Assembly (NCBI RefSeq): GCF_003788585.1
Contig: NZ_AYKG01000023.1
Coordinates: forward strand, 62,001 to 126,000
From: Salinisphaera japonica YTM-1
GTDB taxonomy: Bacteria > Pseudomonadota > Gammaproteobacteria > Nevskiales > Salinisphaeraceae
Reading direction: 5' to 3'
DNA length: 64,000 bases
The translations under genes and the position numbers were made by a program. Each line of letters starts with the position of its first letter. Within the stretch, counting starts at the first letter, position 1. The notes under the pieces were generated by a model, which saw nothing but the letters and a program-made list of their open reading frames with translations, did not search any database and was not told the origin of the DNA. Below, one piece after another: positions 17,497 to 27,823 of the stretch.

Positions 17497-18425
17497 CGCT
17501 TGGTCGCACTCGCCGTGATCAGACGGAAATAAGGCGGATGTCGTTCGCGGGCCCGTACGGCACAGGCATCCACGACAAGACCGGTGGCCTCGAGCCAGTC
17601 ACCGATCTGCTCCGGACGAAACCCGAGATTGACATGATCATAGGCCGCCACGGTTGCGGCGTGTTCATGTTCGGCAATCGTGGCCACGACCAGACGGCCG
17701 CCCGGGGCCAGCACGCGGGCCGCCTCGGCCAAAGCGGCGCGCGGCGCGGCACTGTAACTCAAGGCGTGCAGCATGAACACCGAATCAAAGACCGTGCTTG
17801 CGAACGGCAGCGCGTGCATATCCCCAATGCGATAATCCACGTTCGGCTGGTCGGCCAGGCGTCGACGGGCGGCTTCGATGACCGCCGGCGACAGATCCAG
17901 GCATGTGAAACGGGCCGAGCGCTCACACAACAGCTCGGCCAGCACGCCGTCGCCCGAGCCGATATCCAAAACCTGACCGAAACGCACGCACTCGATGACG
18001 CTGCGCGACATGGCTTCCCACGTGCGTCCCGGCGAGTACTGGCGCTCCATGCGCCCGGCGACCGATTCTGCCCAGCCGCCGGCATGGCTGCGCCGGCGCA
18101 CGATCTCTTCGGCGCGCTCACGGTCACGGGCGATCTGATCGTCATCCACGCGCTCGGACAGCAATGTCCAGAGCGGCGCGAAGTCGCTCGGCCAGTCGGC
18201 CGGAGCGACCCGGTAGCGAGCACTGCCCTGAATACGCTCGTCGCTGACAAGACCGGCCTCGCGCAGGCGCGCCAGGTGGGTCGAGATCCGGCTCTGGGTC
18301 AGCTGGGTCACGGCCGTGATCTCTGCCACCGATAGCGCCTCTTCGCCAAGCAGCAACAACAGCCGTAGGCGGGTCGGTTCGGCAACTAGACGAAGCAGTT
18401 GCGCACTGTGATCGAGATCGAGCAT
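17493..18425 (-). CDS. ArsR-type HTH regulator fused to a SAM methyltransferase
   Basis: A 310-residue two-domain protein. Residues 1-75 form an ArsR/SmtB-like winged helix (LVAEPTRLRLLLLLGEEALSVAEITAVTQLTQSRISTHLARLREAGLV). Residues about 140-300 form a class I methyltransferase with motif I VLDIGSGDGVLAELL, then CLDLSPAVIEAARRR, and the post-motif GDMHALPF. The pattern resembles UbiE-like fusions found in many proteobacteria; ligand and target are unknown. I see no obvious metal-binding Cys pair in the HTH part, so metal sensing is not supported. ATGs at 18434 and 18443 are alternative starts. It is translationally coupled to the TVP38 gene. Confidence 0.85.
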   Translation of the reverse strand: MLDLDHSAQLLRLVAEPTRLRLLLLLGEEALSVAEITAVTQLTQSRISTHLARLREAGLVSDERIQGSARYRVAPADWPSDFAPLWTLLSERVDDDQIARDRERAEEIVRRRSHAGGWAESVAGRMERQYSPGRTWEAMSRSVIECVRFGQVLDIGSGDGVLAELLCERSARFTCLDLSPAVIEAARRRLADQPNVDYRIGDMHALPFASTVFDSVFMLHALSYSAAPRAALAEAARVLAPGGRLVVATIAEHEHAATVAAYDHVNLGFRPEQIGDWLEATGLVVDACAVRARERHPPYFRLITASATKR

Positions 18426-18473
18426 AGCTGGCATGCGCCGCATCGCGCAGGGTTGAGACGTTGTGTTGTTTCA

Positions 18474-18502
18474 AACAAAAAGACCGCTCAGCGAGCGGCC
18501 TT
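18474..18502 (-). terminator. Rho-independent terminator of the phasin-like gene
   Basis: Read on the minus strand: AAGGCCGCTC, a GCT loop, GAGCGGTCTT, then a T-rich run. It lies 25 bp past the stop of the gene at 18527. Confidence 0.8.
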
Positions 18503-18526
18503 AATACCGTTACGGCGTAGGGTATA

Positions 18527-19759
18527 TCAGCTATTGCTGCTCGAATCACTGCTGCCGGTATTCGAGCTGCCGGCGTTGTTATTACCCGACGATTTGTTGG
18601 TGTTGCTGCTGTCGGTCTTGGTGTCGGCCGACGAGCCCGTGTTTGATGACGACCCGGCGGGTTTGCCGGTGCTTGCCGCGGTTTGTTTACTCGTCGTGCT
18701 TTTCGTCGACGACTTGGCCGCGCTCGATGACGATTTCTGGCTCGAAGCACCGGTCTTGGTGGACGAGGACTTGGCGGACGACGATTTTTTCGGGGTCGTG
18801 GTTTTCTGTGTGCCGGTCTTGGCCGCGGATTTTTTCGTCGTGCTGCTGGTGGTCTTCGCGCTGCTGGCAGCGGTGCCACTGCCCGACGACTTGGACTTGC
18901 CGGGCGTGCGCTTGGCCGGCGTTTTCTTGGCGGCCGTGCTCGTCTTGGCGCTGCCTGACTGTTTGCTCGACGAGCTGGTGGACTTGCTCGCGGCACTCTT
19001 GGCCGCCGAGCTTTTCGACTGGGTGGTCTTGGTGTCCTTGGCCGACGAGGCCGACTTGCTGGCACCGCTCTTGGCCGATGCGCTGCTTGACGACGCACTC
19101 TGTGTCTTCGTGCTGCTCGTCTTGCTGCGTTTTTTGGCCGTACTCGTCGTGGCCGCACCGGATTGGGTGGCCCCGCCGGTCTTGTTGCCCGACGTTGGCG
19201 CGGTGTTGCTGGCGGCGGCGGGGGCACCCGGTACAGCATCGGCCGCCTTGGCTGCCGTCTCGCGTGCCTCTTTCTTCAATTCATCGGCCGAAAGATCGGT
19301 GGCTTGTTCGGCCTGATCGACATAGCGGCTGGCTTGGGCACGTGCCTTGTTGGCGGCCTGTTCGGCGGCTTGTTGTGCGGCCTCGCCGATATCCTGCACC
19401 GTTTTTTCATCGCCGGCCCAGCCATCGCGAAACTGCTCGCTGACTTCCCGACGCGTGCTGTCGATAATCGCCAGGCTCTGACGTGCGTTGGACAGCACAC
19501 GGTCGATGGTTTCCTGGAGAAACTGGAGCTGGGCGATCGCCAGATCACCGGGTGAGCCGCCGCCGCGGATCGTCGACAGGCTGTGCATGGCCTCGCTGTA
19601 ATGCGTGCGTATCGCATTCAGCTCGTGCTCGGCCAGCTGCTCCATGCCGTCGTAGATCGCCTTGTTCGCACCGGCCAGGGCCTTAGTGTAGCCCTTTCGC
19701 AGACCGTCGATATCGTGTTTGATCTGGGTGATCGGATTATGGTGTTTGGAACGGGCCAT
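18527..19759 (-). CDS. Phasin-like protein with long Ser/Thr/Lys-rich tail
   Basis: A 410-residue protein in two parts. Residues 1-165 are helical and resemble phasins (Phasin_2), proteins that coat polyhydroxyalkanoate granules: SMHSL-type amphipathic helices, a [17 protein letters not shown] segment, and an Ala/Gln-rich coiled-coil stretch with [17 protein letters not shown]. From about residue 190 to the end the protein is low complexity: Ser, Thr, Ala, Lys repeats, basic at first and ending in an Asn/Ser-rich acidic stretch. PhaF phasins also carry a basic histone-H1-like tail that binds DNA, but with AAKP repeats rather than this composition. The start at 19759 (MARSKHHNP) is chosen over the longer frame. 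It is divergent from fadBA, consistent with lipid or storage polymer metabolism. Confidence 0.7.
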   Translation of the reverse strand: MARSKHHNPITQIKHDIDGLRKGYTKALAGANKAIYDGMEQLAEHELNAIRTHYSEAMHSLSTIRGGGSPGDLAIAQLQFLQETIDRVLSNARQSLAIIDSTRREVSEQFRDGWAGDEKTVQDIGEAAQQAAEQAANKARAQASRYVDQAEQATDLSADELKKEARETAAKAADAVPGAPAAASNTAPTSGNKTGGATQSGAATTSTAKKRSKTSSTKTQSASSSSASAKSGASKSASSAKDTKTTQSKSSAAKSAASKSTSSSSKQSGSAKTSTAAKKTPAKRTPGKSKSSGSGTAASSAKTTSSTTKKSAAKTGTQKTTTPKKSSSAKSSSTKTGASSQKSSSSAAKSSTKSTTSKQTAASTGKPAGSSSNTGSSADTKTDSSNTNKSSGNNNAGSSNTGSSDSSSNS

Positions 19760-19932
19760 ACGGGATACCGCCGCCATCGAATAATGGTCATAGATAAGCA
19801 TGCTGCCCACGACGTGTCAAAAAACGCGCCAACGCCCGTATGCAAAGGCCTTGCGAGGGCACGGCTGTCGTTTGGGCGGCGACATAATTATACAAATTAC
19901 CGCCCGCTGAATACGTTGTGGCCATCGGATCA

Positions 19933-19946
19933 ATACGCTACCGTAT
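19933..19946. promoter_or_regulatory. Inverted repeat in the phasin/fadB divergent gap
   Basis: ATACG, four bases CTAC, CGTAT: a perfect 5-bp half-site repeat, 72 bp upstream of fadB. It could be a TetR-type operator for both divergent genes. The match is short and no known fatty-acid regulator consensus is met. Confidence 0.25.
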
Positions 19947-20017
19947 CGTCCAGCTTTATTCAGAGCGCAAGGTGCCGACAAGGGCTCGGTGCTGCTTACA
20001 TGTTGGGAGTGAGTCAC

Positions 20018-22165
20018 ATGCTTTATGAAGGCAAGAAACTCACGGTCACCGTCGACGATCAGATCGCGGTGCTGTGCTTCGATGCGGCCGAGGAATCGGT
20101 CAACAAGTTCGATGAGGCCACGGTGGCCGAGCTCGGCGAGGCGGCCAAGGCGCTTGCCGGCTCGGATGCCAGGGGCCTGCTGGTGACCTCGGCCAAGTCC
20201 GCGTTCATCGTGGGCGCTGACATCATGGAATTCGGGGCACGCTTCAAACTGCCCGATGATGAATTCGCCGCCGGTGTGGCCGATAGCCTGGCCGTATTCA
20301 ACGCCATCGAAGACCTGGATATGCCGAGCGTCACCGCAATCAACGGCATGGCGCTGGGCGGCGGTCTGGAGATGTGTCTGGCCACCGATTACCGCGTGAT
20401 GGGCAACAGCGCCCAGATCGGTTTCCCGGAGACACAGCTGGGTATCTACCCCGGCTTTGGCGGCACCGTGCGCACCCCGCGTCTGATCGGCGCCGATAAC
20501 GCCATCGAATGGATCGCCGACGGCAAGAATCGCCGGGCCGACAAGGCGTTGGCCGTGGGCATGGTCGATGCGGTCGTCGCCGATGACAAGCTCGAGGCCG
20601 GTGCCCGTGACCTGCTGGAAAAAGCGATTGCCGGCGAGTTCGACTGGCAGGCCCGACGGGCGATGAAGAAAGGCCCGCTGGCACTCAACCAGACCGAGGC
20701 CGCCATGACCTTCGAGACATCGAAGGGCTATGTGCTGGGCAATACCAAGGGTAATTATCCGGCCCCGGTCGAGGCCATCGAGCGCATGGCCCAGGCGGCG
20801 CACCTATCGCGCGACGAAGCGCTCAAGGTCGAGACCGAAGGCTTTGTGAAAGTCGCCAAGACCCCGCAGGCCGCGGCCCTGATTCAGCTGTTCCTCAACG
20901 ATCAGCTGATCAAGAAGAAAGGCAAGCAGGCCGGCAAGATCGCGCATGAAATCGATCAGGCCGCCGTGCTGGGCGCGGGCATCATGGGCGGCGGCATCGC
21001 TTACCAATCGGCCTCGAAAGGCGTGCCGACCCTGATGAAGGACATCAAGGACGAGGCCATCGAGCAGGGCCTGGACGAGGCGGCCAAGCACTTCGCCAAG
21101 GCCGTGGAGCGCGGCAAGATTGACAACCGCGCGATGGCCACGGGCATGTCGCGTATTCGCCCGACGCTGTCGTACGCCGAGTTCGAGGGCGTGGACGCGG
21201 TCATCGAGGCGGTCGTCGAGAATCCCAAGATCAAGAAAAGCGTGCTGGCGGAAACCGAAACTGCGGTCTCCGAGACCACGATTCTGGCCTCGAACACCTC
21301 CAGCATCTCGATCGATGATCTGGCGAGCGCGTTGAAACGCCCCGAGAACTTCCTGGGCATGCATTTCTTCAATCCGGTCCATCGCATGCCGCTGGTCGAG
21401 GTCATCCGCGGCAAGGCCTCCTCCGATGAAGCGGTCGCCACGATCGTGGCTTTTGCCCACAAGCTCGGCAAGACGCCGATCGTGGTCAACGATTGCCCGG
21501 GCTTTCTCGTCAACCGGATCCTGTTCCCGTATTTCTTCGGCTTTCAGCAGCTTGTCGCCGACGGGGCGGATTTCGCCCAGATCGACAAGGTCATGGAGCG
21601 CTTCGGCTGGCCTATGGGGCCGGCCTATCTGTCGGACGTGGTGGGCATGGATACCTCGCAGCACGTCGAGGACGTCCTGGCCGAGGGCTATCCCGATCGC
21701 ATGAAACAAGACGAGAAATCGTCGCTCGACGTGATGGTCGAAAACGACCGGCTCGGCCAGAAGACCGGCTCGGGCTATTACAAGTATGAGAAAGACAAGA
21801 AAGGCCGGCCCAAGAAATCCAGCGATCCGCGGGCTTATGAGCTTGTTGCCTCGGTTCAGCGCGGTGACGCCACGCCGGATGACGAGGAAATCATCGATCG
21901 CATGATGATCCCGATGATCATCGAGGCCGCGCGTGCCTACGAACAAGGTATCGCCGATACGCCCAACGAGGTCGATATGGGCTTGATCATGGGCTTGGGC
22001 TTTCCGCCGTTCCGCGGCGGGGCGTTCAAGTATGCCGATGCGCTGGGCTTGAAGGCTGTGTGTGACAAGGCCGATCAGTACGCCCATCTCGGCAAGCTCT
22101 ATGAGCCGACCGAGCGCATGCGAGAAATGGCCGCCAACGGCGAAACCTATTTTCAGATGTCGTAG
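20018..22165 (+). CDS. fadB: Fatty-acid oxidation complex alpha subunit (enoyl-CoA hydratase / 3-hydroxyacyl-CoA dehydrogenase)
   Basis: A 715-residue multifunctional enzyme of aerobic beta-oxidation. Residues 1-190 are the crotonase domain, with the catalytic glutamates in [13 protein letters not shown] and [17 protein letters not shown]. From about residue 310 comes the NAD-binding 3-hydroxyacyl-CoA dehydrogenase, with [14 protein letters not shown], the catalytic histidine in [14 protein letters not shown], and the C-terminal domain ending [16 protein letters not shown]. The start at 20018 (MLYEGKKL) aligns with E. coli FadB, and GGGAG at 20005-20009 is a good ribosome-binding site; upstream in-frame codons are rejected. 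fadA follows 42 bp later. Confidence 0.96.
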   Translation: MLYEGKKLTVTVDDQIAVLCFDAAEESVNKFDEATVAELGEAAKALAGSDARGLLVTSAKSAFIVGADIMEFGARFKLPDDEFAAGVADSLAVFNAIEDLDMPSVTAINGMALGGGLEMCLATDYRVMGNSAQIGFPETQLGIYPGFGGTVRTPRLIGADNAIEWIADGKNRRADKALAVGMVDAVVADDKLEAGARDLLEKAIAGEFDWQARRAMKKGPLALNQTEAAMTFETSKGYVLGNTKGNYPAPVEAIERMAQAAHLSRDEALKVETEGFVKVAKTPQAAALIQLFLNDQLIKKKGKQAGKIAHEIDQAAVLGAGIMGGGIAYQSASKGVPTLMKDIKDEAIEQGLDEAAKHFAKAVERGKIDNRAMATGMSRIRPTLSYAEFEGVDAVIEAVVENPKIKKSVLAETETAVSETTILASNTSSISIDDLASALKRPENFLGMHFFNPVHRMPLVEVIRGKASSDEAVATIVAFAHKLGKTPIVVNDCPGFLVNRILFPYFFGFQQLVADGADFAQIDKVMERFGWPMGPAYLSDVVGMDTSQHVEDVLAEGYPDRMKQDEKSSLDVMVENDRLGQKTGSGYYKYEKDKKGRPKKSSDPRAYELVASVQRGDATPDDEEIIDRMMIPMIIEAARAYEQGIADTPNEVDMGLIMGLGFPPFRGGAFKYADALGLKAVCDKADQYAHLGKLYEPTERMREMAANGETYFQMS

Positions 22166-22195
22166 TGCACAGCACTGCGTGACTGATTCTTATAA

Positions 22196-23368
<1,173 letters not shown>

Positions 23369-23391
23369 TCAGGCACTGGCGTTCATGCGTG

Positions 23392-23420
23392 AAAAGCCGG
23401 CCATCGCAGGCCGGCTTTTT
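23392..23420 (+). terminator. Terminator after fadA
   Basis: AAAAGCCGGCC (23392-23402), loop ATCGCA, then GGCCGGCTTTTT. An 11-bp stem with A and T flanks; may also serve the converging aldo/keto reductase gene. Confidence 0.88.
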
Positions 23421-23442
23421 CATGTCTGGTATTTGACTGCGC

Positions 23443-24273
23443 TCAGGCCGGGTTGTCCCAGTCCGGGGCGAACGATGGATCGATCATGCGGCCGTCGGGC
23501 GTATGCAGGTCGAAGATCGCCTGCATCTCCGAGGCCGATAGCTCGAAATCGAATATCTCGAAGTTGGCGGCTACGTGATCCGGGTTGGACGAGCGCGGCA
23601 CGGCGATCACGTTGTCTTGTTGTACCAGCCAGCGCAGCGCGACCTGGCCGGCGTTCTTGCCGTGCGTCTGGCCGATGCGCTTCAACGTGTCGTTGGCAAA
23701 GACTTCGCCGCGGGCCAGCGGGCAGTAGGCCGTCAGCGCGATAACGTGCTCGGCCAGCGCATCGCGCACCGGGCTCTGATCCAGGAACGGGTGATACTCC
23801 ACCTGGTTGGTCACAAGCGCGGCCGGTGATGCCTTGGCGGCTTCGTGAATCAGGCGCGTGGTGAAGTTGCTGATACCAACATGACGTGCCATCCCACGGC
23901 GTTTGACATCGGCCAGCGCGGCCGTGGTTTCGGTGATCGAGACCTCGTCGTTGGGCCAGTGCAACAGCACGAGATCGACATAATCCGTACCCAGGCGCGA
24001 CAGGCTTTCGGCCATCGCCTGTTGCAGGTCGCCGTCGTGAAAACGATCGGTCCAGAGCTTGGTTGTAAGAAACACGTCTTCACGGGCCACGCCGGCATTC
24101 TTGATGCCGCGGCCCACGCTTTCCTCGTTGTCATACATCTGTGCGGTATCGATATGCCGATACCCCATGCGCAGCGCATGTTCGACCATGGCCTCGGCGT
24201 CGGCCGGTTCCAGTTCGAAAGTGCCAAAGCCCAGGGCCGGTATCTCGGCGCCGTTCGCAGTCACGTGATGCAT
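23443..24273 (-). CDS. Aldo/keto reductase (DkgA/DkgB-like)
   Basis: A 276-residue NADPH-dependent reductase of the AKR5 type. The catalytic tetrad is visible: Asp and Tyr in HIDTAQMYDNEESVG, Lys in TTKLWTD, His in LVLLHWP. The cofactor-binding end AVPRSSNPDHVAANFEIFDFEL is typical. Members reduce 2,5-diketogluconate, methylglyoxal and other aldehydes; the exact substrate cannot be read here. The gene is single, converging on fadA, and its promoter lies in the 321-bp gap shared with the TonB2 cluster. Confidence 0.9.
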   Translation of the reverse strand: MHHVTANGAEIPALGFGTFELEPADAEAMVEHALRMGYRHIDTAQMYDNEESVGRGIKNAGVAREDVFLTTKLWTDRFHDGDLQQAMAESLSRLGTDYVDLVLLHWPNDEVSITETTAALADVKRRGMARHVGISNFTTRLIHEAAKASPAALVTNQVEYHPFLDQSPVRDALAEHVIALTAYCPLARGEVFANDTLKRIGQTHGKNAGQVALRWLVQQDNVIAVPRSSNPDHVAANFEIFDFELSASEMQAIFDLHTPDGRMIDPSFAPDWDNPA

Positions 24274-24594
24274 TGTTCAAATACCTGTATCTGCCAATCA
24301 ATAGCCTGAAACGTGGGGCTGTTATCCAACGGTTCAAGCCGTACGCCTTGAGCGCCAGCCGGCTGATTATCGCGCGCGGCTGGCCAGTAAAAGGCCGAGC
24401 AACACGCTCGGGAGCGATTCGCAGGCGACCGCTTGATGACGGGTAAGTCGATATTTTCAAACAAACTATCGGGTCAACGCCCCGAACTGATCGGTTAAAT
24501 CTGCACAAATATAGGCGTATTCACGATTTCGTAACAATGAGCCTCGATTCTACGGGCTGGCAATCAATGCGCCATCGTATATCGGGGGGTCCGA
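24274..24594. promoter_or_regulatory. 321-bp divergent gap, AKR gene / TonB2 operon
   Basis: No gene is supported. The half nearest the TonB2 operon is AT-richer (about 24437-24540) and should hold its promoter; GGGGGG at 24583-24588 is the ribosome-binding site for the GTG at 24595. I see no Fur-type 19-bp box. Confidence 0.5.
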
Positions 24595-25494
24595 GTGAGA
24601 GTTCTTTCGTGTCGCACGCGAGTCATCTGTGCGTCGTGGGTCATGACCTGCGTGATGAGTTCCCAGCCACTGCTGGCCCAGGAAACCGTCGACCGGTCGC
24701 AGGCGGTCCAGGAGACGATCGATCAGGCGGGTCGCCAGACTCAGGGCCGGATCGATACGTTGTCAGACAAGGCACGCACCATGCTCGACGAGTACCGTCG
24801 TGCCAAGGATCAGGCGGCCAGCCTGGCGGTCTACAACGAACAGCTGGCCAAACAGGTCGATTCACAGACCGAAGAACTCGACTCGATCAATCGCCAGCTG
24901 TCCAGCATCGACCAGACCAAGCGATCGTTCGTGCCGTTCATGGTACGGGCGATCGATACGCTCGATATGTTCGTCAAACGCGACATACCGTTTCTCGATA
25001 CCGAGCGTACCCAGCGCGTGGCCGGGCTGCGCGATCTCATGGGCCGTGCCGACGTGACCACGGCCGAGCAGTTTCGTCAGATCATGACGGCCTACCAGAC
25101 CGAGATCGACTACGGCCGCAATATCGGCACCTATGAAGGCGAGCTGGCCCTGGACGGCGAGCCGCGCACGGTGCAGTTCCTGCGGGTCGGGCGCGTGGCG
25201 TTGTTGTATCAAACGCTTGACGGGCGCGAGACCGGCTACTGGGACGCCGATGCCGGCACCTGGAAACCGGCGCCGGATTATCGGCGCGCGGTGGAGCACG
25301 GCATCAACGTCGCCAGCGAGCAGGCGCCGCCGGATCTGTTGCATGTGCCGCTGAGCGCGCCGCAGCAGACCCGCGAGCCGGCCGCCTATAAGGCCGCTGC
25401 GTCCTCGCCAGAGGATGCCGCCCCAGGTGACGACACTTCAGTCGATAGTCAAACCCAGAACACAGCGCAGGAAAAGGGCCAGGGCGATGCATAA
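24595..25494 (+). CDS. DUF3450 periplasmic protein of the TonB2 cluster
   Basis: A 299-residue protein with an N-terminal signal segment ending near LLAQ, then a long coiled coil (residues about 30-105, TIDQAGRQTQGRIDTLSDKA through LDSINRQLSSIDQT). A globular part follows with FVPFMVRAIDTLDMFVKRDIPFL and VGRVALLYQTLDGRETGYWD. This matches the DUF3450 family, which is always found just ahead of the TtpC-ExbB-ExbD-TonB genes in Vibrio- and Shewanella-type TonB2 systems; its molecular role is not known. It starts on GTG with a G-run ribosome-binding site and overlaps the next gene by 8 bp. The C-terminal 40 residues are low-complexity. Confidence 0.85.
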   Translation: MRVLSCRTRVICASWVMTCVMSSQPLLAQETVDRSQAVQETIDQAGRQTQGRIDTLSDKARTMLDEYRRAKDQAASLAVYNEQLAKQVDSQTEELDSINRQLSSIDQTKRSFVPFMVRAIDTLDMFVKRDIPFLDTERTQRVAGLRDLMGRADVTTAEQFRQIMTAYQTEIDYGRNIGTYEGELALDGEPRTVQFLRVGRVALLYQTLDGRETGYWDADAGTWKPAPDYRRAVEHGINVASEQAPPDLLHVPLSAPQQTREPAAYKAAASSPEDAAPGDDTSVDSQTQNTAQEKGQGDA

Positions 25495-26881
25495 ATCAAT
25501 GTTTCAGCGGCTGGCCCGTCTGTCGATTGCGAGCCTCGTGCTGGTCTCGGTCGGGGTATCGGCGCAGGCACAGAGCCAAGCCTCATCGGCCGACGGCTCT
25601 CTGGCGGATCTGCTCGATACGGTGCGTTCGCAGAAGGAACAGGAAGCTGAGCGCAACCAGCAGCGTGTCCAGGCCTTCATTAACAAGGTCGACCAGCGCG
25701 AGGCCATGCTGTCGAAGGCCCAGGCTGATCTGGCGGCGGCCGAGACACGCCAATCGCGCCTGCAGGATGCCTACGGCGCCAACGAGAAACAGATCGGCGA
25801 GTTGCAGTCCGAGCTCGACCAGCGGGCCGGGGATTTCGGCGAAGTGTTTGGCGTGGTGCGCCAGGTCGCCGGCGATCTGCGATCCACACTGAACAGCTCG
25901 CTCACGTCGCTGGAGGCGCCCGGCCGCGGCAACTTCCTCGATGATATGGCCGATAGCCAGTCGCTGCCGCCGATCGAAGACGTCGAGCAGCTCTGGACTG
26001 TGATGCTCGATGAAATGGTGGCCTCGGGCGAGGTCAGTCGTTTCTCGCATGCTTACGTCACGCCCGACGGCGAGACCGAGCAGGGCAGGATCGTGCGGGT
26101 CGGCACGTTCAATGCGACCACCGGCGGGCAGTATCTGCGCTATAACGGCGATACCGATGAGCTTTCGGTGCTGGCACGCCAGCCCAATAGCCCATGGCCG
26201 GGTTATGCCGATAATCTTGCCGGTGCGCAGACCGGCAGCGACGGGACCGTATCCGGCGTGGTGGACCCCTCGCAAGGCGCGATCCTGGGGTTGCTCATTC
26301 AAAAGCCCAGTCTGGTTGAACGTATCCAGCAGGGCGGGCTGGTCGGTTATATCGTGATCGCCGTGGGCATCATCGGGTTGATCATCGCGCTCGAGCGTCT
26401 GTTCAAACTCGTACGCACCGAAGCCAGCATGCGCCGTCAGCGCAAGGATCTCGACTCGCCCAGCAAACGCAACCCGTTGGGCCGGGTACTCGCGGCATAT
26501 CACGATAACCGCACGACCGACGTCGAAAGCCTGCAGCTCAAGCTCGACCAGGCCATCCTGGCCGACGTGCCGGGCCTGGAGCGGGGGCTATCCACGATTC
26601 GGGTGCTCTCGGCTGTTGCTCCCTTGCTGGGGCTGCTGGGCACGGTGGTCGGCATGATCGCCACGTTCCAGGCCATCACCTTGTTCGGCACGGGCGATCC
26701 CAAGCTCATGGCCGACGGTATCTCGCAGGCGCTGGTCACCACGGTGCTGGGGCTGGTCGTGGCGGTGCCACTCGTGCTCATTCACAGCATGCTGGCCGGC
26801 CGCAGCCGTCGCCTGATCCAGATGCTCGAGCAGCAGAGCACGGGCCTGGTCGCAGCCCATGCGGAGACCGCACGTGCGTGA
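25487..26881 (+). CDS. TtpC-like MotA/TolQ/ExbB proton-channel protein with periplasmic coiled coil
   Basis: A 464-residue protein. A signal peptide (residues 1-29, ending SAQAQ) is followed by a periplasmic coiled coil (about 40-130) and a globular region. Three membrane segments then show the ExbB/TolQ fold: VGYIVIAVGIIGLIIAL, APLLGLLGTVVGMIATFQAI and LVTTVLGLVVAVPLVLI. The large periplasmic N-terminus separates it from normal ExbB and matches TtpC, the extra component required by TonB2 systems in Vibrio. It overlaps DUF3450 by 8 bp and the next exbB by 8 bp, so the products are made together. Confidence 0.88.
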   Translation: MHKSMFQRLARLSIASLVLVSVGVSAQAQSQASSADGSLADLLDTVRSQKEQEAERNQQRVQAFINKVDQREAMLSKAQADLAAAETRQSRLQDAYGANEKQIGELQSELDQRAGDFGEVFGVVRQVAGDLRSTLNSSLTSLEAPGRGNFLDDMADSQSLPPIEDVEQLWTVMLDEMVASGEVSRFSHAYVTPDGETEQGRIVRVGTFNATTGGQYLRYNGDTDELSVLARQPNSPWPGYADNLAGAQTGSDGTVSGVVDPSQGAILGLLIQKPSLVERIQQGGLVGYIVIAVGIIGLIIALERLFKLVRTEASMRRQRKDLDSPSKRNPLGRVLAAYHDNRTTDVESLQLKLDQAILADVPGLERGLSTIRVLSAVAPLLGLLGTVVGMIATFQAITLFGTGDPKLMADGISQALVTTVLGLVVAVPLVLIHSMLAGRSRRLIQMLEQQSTGLVAAHAETARA

Positions 26882-27407
26882 TCGGCTCATCGATCTGTAT
26901 TACCAGATGCAGGATTTCATGGCGGCCGGCGGGCCGGTGCTTTGGGCGATCCTGGCATTGACGATCCTGCTGTGGAGCCTGATCTGTGAGCGCTACTGGT
27001 ATTTCTTCCGGCGCCACCCGGCCGAGTTCAAGGCCGCTCTTTCGGCGTGGCATGCCCGGGCAGACAAGCAGAGCTGGTATGCCCAGAGTATCCGCGAGGC
27101 CTGGATCGCCGATCTGGATATCGGCCTGCGACGCTTTCTGCCCCTGCTCAACGCCGTGATCGCCATCCTGCCCATGACCGGCTTGCTGGGCACCATCACC
27201 GGCATGATCCAGGTCTTCGACGTGCTGGCCGTGACCGGAACCGGCAACCCGCGCGCCATGGCCAGCGGCGTCTCGGCGGCGACCGTGCCAACGATGGCCG
27301 GAATGGTCGCCGCGTTGTCGGGGCTGTATTTCGCGACCCGTCTCAATCGGCTCGCCAAGACCGAAGTGCGCTCGATCACCGACCGTATCTCACGGTTAGA
27401 GGACTGA
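26874..27407 (+). CDS. exbB: ExbB-family proton channel subunit (TonB2 system)
   Basis: A 177-residue membrane protein with three helices and the MotA/TolQ/ExbB core NAVIAILPMTGLLGTITGMIQVF plus TVPTMAGMVAALSGLYFA. It is the short ExbB that forms the proton channel with ExbD to energise TonB. The GTG at 26874 is preferred over ATG 26859 because GGAG at 26862-26865 lies eight bases before it. The start overlaps the TtpC-like gene, and exbD follows after 5 bp. Confidence 0.9.
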   Translation: MRDRLIDLYYQMQDFMAAGGPVLWAILALTILLWSLICERYWYFFRRHPAEFKAALSAWHARADKQSWYAQSIREAWIADLDIGLRRFLPLLNAVIAILPMTGLLGTITGMIQVFDVLAVTGTGNPRAMASGVSAATVPTMAGMVAALSGLYFATRLNRLAKTEVRSITDRISRLED

Positions 27408-27412
27408 TTCCC

Positions 27413-27823
27413 ATGAGAAGTCGTTACACATCCGAAGCACAGGATGACAACACCATCGACATGACGCCGATGCTGGATGTGGTCTTCATCCTGTTGATCT
27501 TTTTCATCGTGACCACGTCGTTCGTCAAGGAGACCGGCGTGGACGTCACCCGGCCGTCGGCGGAAACGGCCGAGCCGAAGAAACAGGCCAATATTCTGAT
27601 CGGTATCCGCGAAAACGACGAGGTCTGGATCGACAAGCAACAGGTCCAGCCCAACGCCATCCGGGCCAACGTCGAGCGTCTGCTTGCCGAGAACCCGGAT
27701 TCCAGCGTGGTGGTCGTGGCTGACGAAGGGGCGCGGACCGGGGTTCTGGTCAAGGCACTCGATCAGGCCCGGCTCGCCGGTGCAGACAACGTCTCTATTG
27801 CGGCTGACCGTGGAAACAACTAA
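27413..27823 (+). CDS. exbD: ExbD-family biopolymer transport protein
   Basis: A 136-residue protein with one N-terminal membrane helix containing the essential aspartate in DMTPMLDVVFILLIFFIV, then a periplasmic domain. The start at 27413 is followed by a polar leader before the helix, as in ExbD. It works with the two ExbB/TolQ-like proteins encoded upstream. Its last 14 bases overlap the start of tonB if that begins at the GTG 27810. Confidence 0.94.
   Translation: MRSRYTSEAQDDNTIDMTPMLDVVFILLIFFIVTTSFVKETGVDVTRPSAETAEPKKQANILIGIRENDEVWIDKQQVQPNAIRANVERLLAENPDSSVVVVADEGARTGVLVKALDQARLAGADNVSIAADRGNN

Noticed and set aside
18600-19240. Short tandem-like repeats resembling a CRISPR or satellite array
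   Set aside because: They are codon-level repeats of Ser, Thr, Ala and Lys inside an intact reading frame, with no regular repeat-spacer spacing.
18399-19316. 305-codon Leu/Val/Asp-rich frame opposite the phasin-like tail
   Set aside because: It mirrors the Ser/Lys repeats of the real gene; hydrophobic character is an artefact of the reverse complement.
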